In this document: in pieces, positions 16,407-25,100 of the stretch
How the letters are laid out: every line of letters begins with the position of its first letter
Numbering within the stretch: position 1 is the first letter of the stretch
Assembly: GCA_043816955.1 (NCBI GenBank)
Contig: JBDRHL010000115.1
Span: 9,331 to 73,330 of the forward strand
Length of the DNA: 64,000 bases
DNA from: JBDRHL01 sp043816955
GTDB taxonomy: Bacteria > Planctomycetota > Phycisphaerae > Sedimentisphaerales > CAYZTY01
Reading direction: 5' to 3'
Translations under genes and position numbers: made by a program
Notes under the pieces: generated by a model
The model's database searches: none
What the model was told of the DNA's origin: nothing
What the model saw: only the letters and a program-made list of their open reading frames with translations

Positions 16407-19103
16407 ATGGTAAGTGCCGGCAAAAGCGTTAAAGAACTGCGTAAAAAGGTGCTGGTAATCGGCGGCGGTATCAGCGGGGTTACTGCTGCGAAATGTCTGA
16501 GCCAGGCAGGCGCCGGTGTACACCTGGTTGAGCGCAGCAGGTCAATAGGGGGACACATCGCCCGGATGGGCTGCAAAGCGACAGATAAATGCCTTCGCTG
16601 TAACGTGTGCTTAGCAGACGAGATACTTCGTGATGTGGCTCAGCTTGATAACGTTGCAGTTTATACCAATACTCAAGTGCAAAGCCTTGCCAAAGGGAGA
16701 AAACAGCGGTTCAGGGCCAGCCTCTCGAACGGTAACGGAGTTGTGCAGGTTGAAGTCGACAGCGTGATAGTTGCTACGGGACATGAGCCTTATGACCCGC
16801 GCGAGGACCGGGCCTTCGGCTATGGTCTTTGTGCGAACGTGATAACCGGCGCCGAGGCAGAGGAACAGTTAGCAAAGAAGTGCAGTATCACACGGCCTAG
16901 CGACGGACAGTTGCCGAAACGAGTGGCGATGATACAGTGCGTCGGCTCGCGAACTGATAATGGCAACTGCAGACCCGAAGATACTAATTACTGCAGCGCC
17001 GTCTGCTGCGCTTATGGTCTTCGGCTGGCCCAAAAGATCAATGCTTCTGTCGAGGATGCAGAAGTTACGATTTTCTACATGGATATTCAGAACTTCGGCA
17101 AGGGGTTCAATGAATTTTTCAGGCAAAGCCGTGAACAGATGCGTTTTATCAGGTGCAGGCCCTATGAGATAACCGCCGGGCAGGATGGTGCAATCCGTGT
17201 AAAATATACGCTGCCGGGTGAGAACAGTAAGTCCGGAACGGCGCTTTGCCGGGAAGAATTTGACCTTATCATTCTGGCAGTCGGTATCCGCCCCTCCGCT
17301 GATTCACGGGAACTTGCCGATAAACTGCTGCTTGCCGTGGATGACAACGGCTTCATGGGTCTTAAAGGTCCGGCAGCAACGGCAGATACACAACGAGAGG
17401 GTATATATGTAATCGGAACGGCTGAGGCACCGAAGGATATTGCTGATTGCATCGCCCAGGCTGAGGCGGTAAGCGCAATGGTAATGGGGCAGATCAGCGG
17501 CAAAAAGAAGAAAAAAACAAAAAACAATCAGGATGTAGTTGTTATAGGAGCGGGTGTCGCTTCCTTGCAGACAGCAGGAGCAGTTGCTCAGCTTGGGCAT
17601 AAGGTTACGATTCTTTGCAGCGATAAAAAGCCCGGCGGAATCGCGGGACGGATGCCTCAGCTTTATGCGTATCTCGCAGGCTCAGCGGAAAAGGCTGAAA
17701 AGAAGGCAAAAGAAAATGTTGCGGAGCTTCTCCGCAACATCAAGGAGCACAAAAATATCAGTATTATATGCCAGGCCCGTCTTGCAGGCATCGAAGGACA
17801 GGCCGGTGATTTCAAGGTTACCATTGAGGATAACAATGTCCGCAAGGAAATCACAGCAGGTTCGATAGTCATCGCAACCGGACAAGGCGGAGCATTCCCC
17901 TTTGCTGCAAAGGGCATGAAGAATCCCGCTATTTTCACCGATGTGGCAGGACTTATCGGCTCAATCGAATCTGGTAAACCCGCCAGCCGAATCGCGATAG
18001 TGATTGATTATCTCGGTGAACAGAACCGGTCGGTTACAGCAGCGGTTTTGAGCGCCTCCGAGATGCTGATCAAGCGTTTCGGCTGTTCGGTCAAGCTTTA
18101 CTGCAATAATATCCGCGTAGCTGCTGCAGGTCTTGAGGAACTTTACCGCAAAGTCAGGAATGCCGGCCTGGTAACAAACAAAGCCCAGGGCAAGGTGAAG
18201 CTTTATCAGCATGGTTCGAAGGTAATCGTTGAAGGTATTGACGAAATTGCAGGTGTCGTTATGGCTGAAGAGTTTGACCTTGCGGTGATGGCAGATTGTA
18301 CGGCAGGCTGCGGAATCGATAAGGATACCGTCAGGGGTCTGCGTAACAGCGCGGAAGGTGCAGCACAATATGACAACATCTGGCTGCTTCCGGTCAAGAC
18401 AAATCGGCCTGGGATTTTCACTGTCGGAGCTGCCAGAGGCAATAGTGAATTTACCTCCGCTCTTGCGGACGGCTTGGCTGCTGCGGGCAGGATACACAAG
18501 TTTCTCACGGATACACAGGACCAGGCAGCGGAAGATGCAGCATCTGTGGATGCTGAGAAGTGCGTGCTTTGCCTGACGTGTCTGAGGATTTGCCCACATG
18601 GTGCGATTGATATTGACGCGGAAAACAAATGTGCGAGGGTATCGACCATAGCATGTCAACGGTGCGGAATTTGCGCATCGCACTGTCCTGCCGTAGCGAT
18701 TCAACTGCCGCAATACAGCGATGAGAAGACGAGCGAACAACTGGGCAGGCTGCAGAAAGTTACGATCTTTGCCTGTGAGAACTCAGCATATCCAGCCGCC
18801 GTTGCTGCAGAATCGGCTGGTATAAAATACAACAGCAATGTCACGCTTATAAAAGTCCCCTGCGCAGGCAAGATCGATCCGCGTCATGTACTGCAGGCGC
18901 TACAGGATGGGGCCCAAAAGGTCGGCCTGATAGGCTGTCATCCCGAGAGTTGCCGGTATTTAAGCGGCTCAAGCAGGGCCGAGAAAAGAATTGAGCGTAT
19001 TCGTAAAACACTGGATAAGTGTGGGTTTGAGCCGGACAGAGTCTTTTTTGGCGGAATTGCCTCGGTCGAGCCTGCCAGATTTGCAGAATATTTGAAGGAG
19101 TAA
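16407..19103 (+). CDS. HdrA-like flavoprotein with two FAD/NAD folds, ferredoxin and MvhD domains
   Basis: An 898-residue fusion. A first dinucleotide fold (VLVIGGGISGVTAAKCL, ~14) is followed by the HdrA cysteine cluster (CLRCNVC) and the HdrA block MIQCVGSR. A second dinucleotide fold starts near 374 (VVVIGAGVASL). Two [4Fe-4S] motifs follow (CVLCLTCLRICP ~718; CQRCGICASHCP ~750). An MvhD-like C-terminal domain runs from ~784 (VPCAGKIDP, GCHPESC). In the MvhD part the usual second cysteine is absent (FACENSAYP versus CxWC). The protein probably moves electrons between ferredoxin, flavin and the MetF complex. ATG 16407 has GGAG 15 bases upstream; a longer start at 16320 or 16338 cannot be excluded. 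Confidence 0.85.
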   Translation: MVSAGKSVKELRKKVLVIGGGISGVTAAKCLSQAGAGVHLVERSRSIGGHIARMGCKATDKCLRCNVCLADEILRDVAQLDNVAVYTNTQVQSLAKGRKQRFRASLSNGNGVVQVEVDSVIVATGHEPYDPREDRAFGYGLCANVITGAEAEEQLAKKCSITRPSDGQLPKRVAMIQCVGSRTDNGNCRPEDTNYCSAVCCAYGLRLAQKINASVEDAEVTIFYMDIQNFGKGFNEFFRQSREQMRFIRCRPYEITAGQDGAIRVKYTLPGENSKSGTALCREEFDLIILAVGIRPSADSRELADKLLLAVDDNGFMGLKGPAATADTQREGIYVIGTAEAPKDIADCIAQAEAVSAMVMGQISGKKKKKTKNNQDVVVIGAGVASLQTAGAVAQLGHKVTILCSDKKPGGIAGRMPQLYAYLAGSAEKAEKKAKENVAELLRNIKEHKNISIICQARLAGIEGQAGDFKVTIEDNNVRKEITAGSIVIATGQGGAFPFAAKGMKNPAIFTDVAGLIGSIESGKPASRIAIVIDYLGEQNRSVTAAVLSASEMLIKRFGCSVKLYCNNIRVAAAGLEELYRKVRNAGLVTNKAQGKVKLYQHGSKVIVEGIDEIAGVVMAEEFDLAVMADCTAGCGIDKDTVRGLRNSAEGAAQYDNIWLLPVKTNRPGIFTVGAARGNSEFTSALADGLAAAGRIHKFLTDTQDQAAEDAASVDAEKCVLCLTCLRICPHGAIDIDAENKCARVSTIACQRCGICASHCPAVAIQLPQYSDEKTSEQLGRLQKVTIFACENSAYPAAVAAESAGIKYNSNVTLIKVPCAGKIDPRHVLQALQDGAQKVGLIGCHPESCRYLSGSSRAEKRIERIRKTLDKCGFEPDRVFFGGIASVEPARFAEYLKE

Positions 19104-19109
19104 AGACCA

Positions 19110-20003
19110 ATGACAGCAAGGATTATTGATGGTAAGCAGGTAGCCGCGGATATGCGGGCGGAATTAAAAGAGAAAGTTACGCGGATGAAGGAAAAGGGTA
19201 TTGTTCCGGGGCTGGGTGTAATACTTGTTGGTGAAGATCCGGCATCCAAGTCTTATGTAAGCGCCAAAGAGAAGGCTTGTGAAGAAATTGGAATTTATTC
19301 GAGCGACAACCGCCTTCCTGCCGAGACCGCACAGGAAGAATTGATGGCGCTTGTCAGGAAAATGAACGACGATCCCAGGATTGACGGGATTCTGGTTCAG
19401 CTTCCATTACCGAAACATCTCAACGAAGGCGAAGTGCTGCTCGCGATCAATCCAGCCAAGGACGTTGACGGCTTTCATCCGGTGAACGTGGGCAAGATGG
19501 TTGTCGGCGAAGAGGGCTTTCTTCCCTGCACGCCGCACGGCGTGATCCAGCTCCTTATCAGGAGCAATGTCAAAATCGAAGGCGCTGAAGTTGTTGTTGT
19601 CGGCAGGAGCAACATTGTCGGCAAGCCCGTAGCAAATATGCTTATACAAAAGTCCAGGACGGGTAACGCAACGGTTACGGTCTGTCATACACGAACGAAA
19701 AACCTTGCTGATCATGTTCGTCGTGCGGACATTATTATCGCCGCAGCGGGCAGGCCTAATACGGTTACCGCTGATATGGTCAAAGACGGCGCTGTGGTTA
19801 TCGACGTCGGTGTGAACCGTGTTGAAGATGCATCCAAAAAGAGCGGTTACCGCCTTGTCGGAGATGTGGATTTCGAAGCGGTCAAGGAAAAGGCGAGCCT
19901 GATTACGCCTGTGCCCGGCGGAGTCGGGCCGATGACGATAACAATGCTGCTCTATAACACGGTTGAATCAGCCCGCAAAGCTGCAGCACGTGGAGAAAAA
20001 TAG
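19110..20003 (+). CDS. folD: Methylene-THF dehydrogenase / methenyl-THF cyclohydrolase
   Basis: A 297-residue bifunctional enzyme converting 10-formyl-THF to 5,10-methylene-THF with NAD(P)H, the two steps after Fhs. Landmarks are VGEDPASKSYVSAKEKAC with the catalytic Lys, VQLPLPKHL, PAKDVDGFHP, the nucleotide fold VVVGRSNIVGKPVANML and TPVPGGVGPMTITMLL. ATG 19110 follows a GAAGGAG ribosome site. It lies six bases after the HdrA-MvhD fusion and directly abuts metV. Confidence 0.97.
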   Translation: MTARIIDGKQVAADMRAELKEKVTRMKEKGIVPGLGVILVGEDPASKSYVSAKEKACEEIGIYSSDNRLPAETAQEELMALVRKMNDDPRIDGILVQLPLPKHLNEGEVLLAINPAKDVDGFHPVNVGKMVVGEEGFLPCTPHGVIQLLIRSNVKIEGAEVVVVGRSNIVGKPVANMLIQKSRTGNATVTVCHTRTKNLADHVRRADIIIAAAGRPNTVTADMVKDGAVVIDVGVNRVEDASKKSGYRLVGDVDFEAVKEKASLITPVPGGVGPMTITMLLYNTVESARKAAARGEK

Positions 20004-20663
20004 ATGATAGTTGCAGAGAGAAAGCCTGTTGAACAGATCAAGGCCTTCGTCGAGCCGCACAGGAAGGTGCTTGTGCTTGGCTGTGGTACATGTGTAACGG
20101 TCTGTCTGGCGGGGGGCGAAAGAGAGGTCGCGACGCTTGCTTCGACGCTTCGGCTGGTCTGTAAGGGTGAATTTATCGAGGCGACGATCGAAAGGCAGTG
20201 CGACACCGAGTTTTTTGACAGTGTAAAAGAGAAGATAAAGGCTGCTGACGCGGTACTTTCAATGGCCTGCGGTGTGGGCGTACAGATGGTCGCCAGGCTG
20301 TTCGGCGATAAGCCGGTTTATCCTGCGCTTGACACGATATTTATGGGTACAAATGACGAGGCGGGCAAGTGGAGCGAAAACTGTCTTGCCTGCGGCGACT
20401 GTAAGCTGGGCGTATTTGGCGCGGTCTGCCCGGTAACACGATGCAGCAAATCACTATGCAACGGGCCATGCGGCGGAAGCGCCAACGGAATGTGTGAGGT
20501 CGATCCCAAAAATATTGAATGCGGCTGGCACCTGATACATGAAAGACTGAAAGCTATCGGCAGGCTGGATGTGCTCATTGAGAACGTAAAGCCGCGCGAT
20601 TGGTCGAAGACTCACAGCGGCGGGCCGAGAAAGCTTTCCAGAGAAGAGGTAGCGGAACTGTAA
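20004..20663 (+). CDS. metV: MetV-type zinc/iron-sulfur partner of methylene-THF reductase
   Basis: A 219-residue protein of the MTHFR C-terminal (MetV) family. It has a cysteine near the start (LGCGTCVTVC) and a C-terminal cysteine-rich block (CLACGDCKLG, CPVTRCSKSLCNGPCGG). These would hold zinc and iron-sulfur centres. In acetogens MetV pairs with MetF and links it to its electron donors. It begins directly after the folD stop, and its own stop overlaps the metF start by one base (TAATG), so the three are translationally coupled. Confidence 0.9.
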   Translation: MIVAERKPVEQIKAFVEPHRKVLVLGCGTCVTVCLAGGEREVATLASTLRLVCKGEFIEATIERQCDTEFFDSVKEKIKAADAVLSMACGVGVQMVARLFGDKPVYPALDTIFMGTNDEAGKWSENCLACGDCKLGVFGAVCPVTRCSKSLCNGPCGGSANGMCEVDPKNIECGWHLIHERLKAIGRLDVLIENVKPRDWSKTHSGGPRKLSREEVAEL

Positions 20664-21607
20664 TGGCAGATGTTGTATATAAATCAGGCAGTAATCTTGA
20701 GAAGGTTTTGGCATCGGGCGGTTTTGTCGTAACCGGAGAGCTGGGGCCGCCCAAGAGCGCCGATATCGAAACTATCCGTAAGAAAGCCGAGCTTCTCAAA
20801 GGCTGGGTTGATGCGGTCAACATAACCGACAATCAAACAGCGATCGTACGCGTCTCAAGTATCGCTGTCGCCAAACTCGCGCTGGATATGGGTATCGAGC
20901 CGACAATGCAGATGACCTGTCGTGACCGTAACCGTCTGGCAATACAGGCCGACATACTGGGGGCATACCTGCTGGGGATTCGCAACATCGTATGCCTGAC
21001 GGGCGATCATCAGTGCTTCGGCAATCATCCCACAGCCAGGTATGTGTTTGATCTCGATTCGATTCAGCTTATCAGGATGGTCAGGGACATGCGCGACGAG
21101 AAGATATTCGCGTGCGGCGAGGAAATAAAGAACAGCAAAAAGTCAAAGCCCATGGAGCCGAGAATGTTTATCGGCGGCGCTGCTAATCCTTTTGGCGACC
21201 CGTTCGAGTTCCGCGTTACAAGGCTCGCCAAGAAGATTAACGCAGGTGCAGACTTTATTCAGACGCAGTGCATTTATGACATGGACCGTTTTGATGCGTG
21301 GATGAAAGAGGTGTGCAACCGCGGACTGCATGAGAAGGTCAAGATACTGGCAGGCGTTACGCCGCTAAAATCGCTGGGTATGGCCAAATATATGCGTGAC
21401 AGCGTAGCAGGGCTGACTGTGCCCGATTATTATATCAACCGGCTCGCCGGAGCGGAAAATGCAGCGGAGGAAGGCATAAAGATATGTGTTGAGCAGATAC
21501 AGAAGCTGCGCGAGACAGAAGGGATCGCAGGCGTGCATATCATGGCAATCGAGTGGGAACAGAAGATAGCAGAGATTGTTCAGCGGTCCGGCCTGGACAA
21601 AAGATAG
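20663..21607 (+). CDS. metF: Methylenetetrahydrofolate reductase
   Basis: A 314-residue TIM-barrel flavoprotein that reduces 5,10-methylene-THF to 5-methyl-THF, the last methyl-branch step before the corrinoid protein. Family features are FVVTGELGPPKSAD at the first strand, DNQTAIVR, TCRDRNRLAIQ, NIVCLTGDH and GADFIQTQCIYD. ATG 20663 overlaps the metV stop; a longer frame from 20600 lies wholly inside metV and is rejected. MetV next door and the Hdr/MvhD genes downstream point to the electron-bifurcation-linked MetFV type known from Moorella, rather than the NADH-only E. coli type. Confidence 0.96.
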   Translation: MADVVYKSGSNLEKVLASGGFVVTGELGPPKSADIETIRKKAELLKGWVDAVNITDNQTAIVRVSSIAVAKLALDMGIEPTMQMTCRDRNRLAIQADILGAYLLGIRNIVCLTGDHQCFGNHPTARYVFDLDSIQLIRMVRDMRDEKIFACGEEIKNSKKSKPMEPRMFIGGAANPFGDPFEFRVTRLAKKINAGADFIQTQCIYDMDRFDAWMKEVCNRGLHEKVKILAGVTPLKSLGMAKYMRDSVAGLTVPDYYINRLAGAENAAEEGIKICVEQIQKLRETEGIAGVHIMAIEWEQKIAEIVQRSGLDKR

Positions 21608-21631
21608 AATCTTTAGTGTGAGGTTATTTAT

Positions 21632-22093
21632 ATGGATAAGGTTGAAAGTAAAAATTTGGATAGTCGCTTCAAATATGATGTAGCCGCTCATCCCGGCGGG
21701 GACAATATAAAACTCTGTTTTGCCTGCGGGACCTGCACAGCGGGATGCCCGGTCGCGGCAATTGACGATCAGTTCAATCCCCGCAGGATTATCCGACAGG
21801 TGCTTTTGGGGATGCGAAAGGAAGTACTTTGCTCACCGGTGATATGGCGGTGTGTGCAGTGTTATTCCTGCACAGCAAAGTGTCCGCAAAGCGTAAAATT
21901 CCGGGATGTGATGAGAGCCTTGCGTGAAATGGCGGTTGCGGAAGGATATGTGGACGCATCGATACCTGAGGAAATTGAAAAACTGGATGAACTATCGCAG
22001 AGCCTGCGGCGCGACCTCGTTAAGCAGCTTGTTACAGACAGGGCCGCGTATGAAAAAACCAAGGCCGAAATTACAAAGATAACGAAGGTATAG
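21632..22093 (+). CDS. hdrC: HdrC-like double [4Fe-4S] protein
   Basis: A 153-residue soluble protein with two cubane motifs, CFACGTCTAGCPV and CVQCYSCTAKCPQ, in the spacing of heterodisulfide reductase subunit C. A helical, charged C-terminal tail of about 65 residues follows. HdrC normally relays electrons from HdrA to HdrB. No HdrB is visible in this locus, so here it may hand electrons to MetV/MetF (inference). ATG 21632 lies 24 bases after metF. Confidence 0.88.
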   Translation: MDKVESKNLDSRFKYDVAAHPGGDNIKLCFACGTCTAGCPVAAIDDQFNPRRIIRQVLLGMRKEVLCSPVIWRCVQCYSCTAKCPQSVKFRDVMRALREMAVAEGYVDASIPEEIEKLDELSQSLRRDLVKQLVTDRAAYEKTKAEITKITKV

Positions 22094-22108
22094 ATCAGTG
22101 CTGAAAAA

Positions 22109-25100
22109 ATGATTGCTCCTGAGAGAAACAATAAAGATAAAATAGGCGCAGTCCTGGTAATAGGCGGCGGCATAGCCGGGATACAGGCCTCGCTCGATCT
22201 TGCTGAATCGGGCCAGAAGGTCTACCTGCTGGAAAGCTCACCCGCGATAGGCGGGAACATGGCAAGGCTGGACAAGACCTTCCCGACAAATGACTGCTCA
22301 ATGTGCATTCTATCTCCGAAAATTGTCGAGTGCGGCAGGCATCTGAACATCGAGACGATCACATGGTCTCAGCTTGAGGGACTTCAGGGCCAGGCCGGCA
22401 ATTTCAAGGCAAAAATCCGCCGGCGGGCGCGATATGTCGATATGGATAAGTGCACCGGCTGTGGGGACTGTACCAAGGCTTGTCCGGTAGCAGTTCCAAA
22501 TGAATTCGATGCCGGAATTGGCGAGCGCCATGCAATTTTCAGACCTTATCCCCAGGCGTATCCAAACACTTTTGTCATCGATAAAAAAGGCAAAAGTCCC
22601 TGCAGGGTCGGATGTCCTGCGGGCATAAACATACATGGTTATGTCGCACTTACAGCCGCCGGAAAATTCGATGAGGCGCTCGACGTTGTCCTGCAGACGA
22701 TACCTTTGCCCGGCGTTCTGGGACGGGTGTGCGATCATCCCTGCCAGGAGCGATGTCATCTTAGCAAAAGCAATGATTCCGTTTCTATCTGTGCTATAAA
22801 GCGATTTTTAGCTGACAAACAGCGTGAGAAAGGAACAGAAGATAAAAAAATCAGGAAAGGATCAGGCAGCCTGGCGAAGGTAGCGATAATCGGCGGCGGG
22901 CCTGCTGGGCTTGCTTCTGCCAGGGAGCTTGCACGGAAGGGATATCAGCCGACCATATTCGAAGCGATGCAAAAAGCAGGCGGTATGCTTGCATGGGGTA
23001 TCCCCGATTACCGGCTGCCGCCTGAAATACTCGATGAAGAAATTCAGGATGTGCTTGATGAAGGAGTACAGTTGCAGACGAATGTCCGCTTGGGCAGGGA
23101 TATTACCATTGAGCAGCTAAAAAAAGCTGGCTTTAAGGCTGTTGTTCTGGCGATTGGCGCTCAGGGTGGAATGAAGCTGGGTATCGAGGGAGAGAATCTA
23201 AAAGGCGTGGAAGACTGCATTGAGTTTCTGCGGCAGGTCAACCTGGATCGCAGCACTGTTAAGGTCGGCAGAAAAGTTGTAGTGATCGGGGGTGGAAATT
23301 CAGCTATAGATTCGGCACGAACGGCGCTGCGGCTGGGCGCAGAAGAGGTTACACTGCTTTACAGGCGGACCCGTGCAGAGATGCCGGCCATTGATGCTGA
23401 AATTGTCGATGCGGAGAAGGAAGGTGTAAAATTACATTTCCTCTCTGCTCCCGTCCGTGTGATCGGCAAAGCGAACAAGGTCGCTTCGCTTGAGTGCATA
23501 CAGATGCGCCTTGGCGAACCTGATGAAAGCGGCAGACGCAGACCGGTGCCCATCGAAGGGTCGCAGTTCACCCTTGAAACGGATATGATAATCTCTGCGA
23601 TCGGCCAGAAAGTCCGGCTTGTTCGCGACGAAACGCTCAATGAGCTTAAAACGACTCGATGGGGCACCATTGACGCGGATGAAAAAAGTACTTTCACGAA
23701 CATTGAAGGTGTATTTGCTGTCGGCGATGCCGTAACCGGACCTGCCAGTGTTATCAAGGCAATAGCAGGAGGCAGACGCGCCGCCCAGGCAGTTGACTGT
23801 TATCTGCGCGGTGTGAAATTTGAGCCGTTGCCTGAGATACAAGAAGCCGACATAACAAATGAGCCGCCGATGCACAGCGATACGACAAACGTGCCCGGCA
23901 GGAGTGAATGCCCGCAGCTTCCACCGGCGCAAAGGGCAAAGAGCTTTGACGAGGTTGAGGCAACCTTCAGCGAGGAACAGGCAATCGCAGAAGCAAAGCG
24001 GTGCCTGAACTGTGCGATATGTTCGGAATGTATGGAATGTGTGCAAGCGTGTAAGGCGAAAGCAATTTGCCATGAGCAGCAGGACAAAGTAGAGCAAATC
24101 AACGTTGGTGCGGTGATTGCGCTGCCGGGCTTTGAGGAATATGCAGCACAACTTAAATACGATTTTGGCTACAGCAGATACCCCGACGTTGTCAGCAGCA
24201 TGCAGTTTGAGCGGATACTTTCGGCGTCAGGACCGTTTATGGGGCATGTCAGGAGACCTTCGGATGGTAAAGAGCCGAGGAAAATAGCATTCCTGCAGTG
24301 TGTCGGCTCACGTGATACCGACTGCAGGAACGGATACTGTTCGAGTGTCTGCTGTATGTACGCGATCAAAGAGGCCGTAATCGCAAAGGAGCACATAAAG
24401 GGCGTGGATGTTACGATATTCTTCATGGACATGCGCGCATTCGGCAAGGACTTTGACAAATACTACGAGCGGGCAAAAGATGAATACGGCGTTCATTTCA
24501 AGCGATCTCGTGTATGTGATGTATATAAAAAGGATGGAGAGCCTGAGCTGACGGTCAAATTCGCACCTGATTCAGGAGGCGTTGAACAGGAACAGTTCGA
24601 CATGGTTGTTTTGTCGATAGGGCTTGAGCCTGGAAAGAATTCAAAATCGCTTGCCGAAAAACTCGGAGTCCGTCTTGAGCCTAACGGCTTTATCTGGACG
24701 GATTCGTCGACGCCGCTTAATACCAGCAGAGAGGGCATTTTTGTCGGCGGAGCGGCTTCTGGGCCGAAAGACATACCTGAGACGGTGATGCAGGCAAGCG
24801 GCACAGCATCCCTTGCGGCGCAGCTTCTGGCAGAATCGCGCAACACTCTTACCGTCGAACAGGAGTTTCCAAAGGAACGTGATATCCTCGGTCAGGAGCC
24901 TCGAATAGGTGTTTTTATCTGTCATTGCGGAATCAATATCGGCGGCGTGGTCGATGTGCCCTCTGTTGCACAGTACGCCGGGACTTTGCCGGGTGTGGTT
25001 CATGCAGAAGAAAATCTGTATACCTGCTCTCAGGATACGCAGGATCATATCAAAGAGATAATCGAAGAGCATAACCTCAACCGTGTCGTGGTGGCATCGT

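Noticed and set aside
17961..18740. 259-codon minus-strand frame
   Set aside because: Antisense to the HdrA-MvhD fusion and without any domain pattern.
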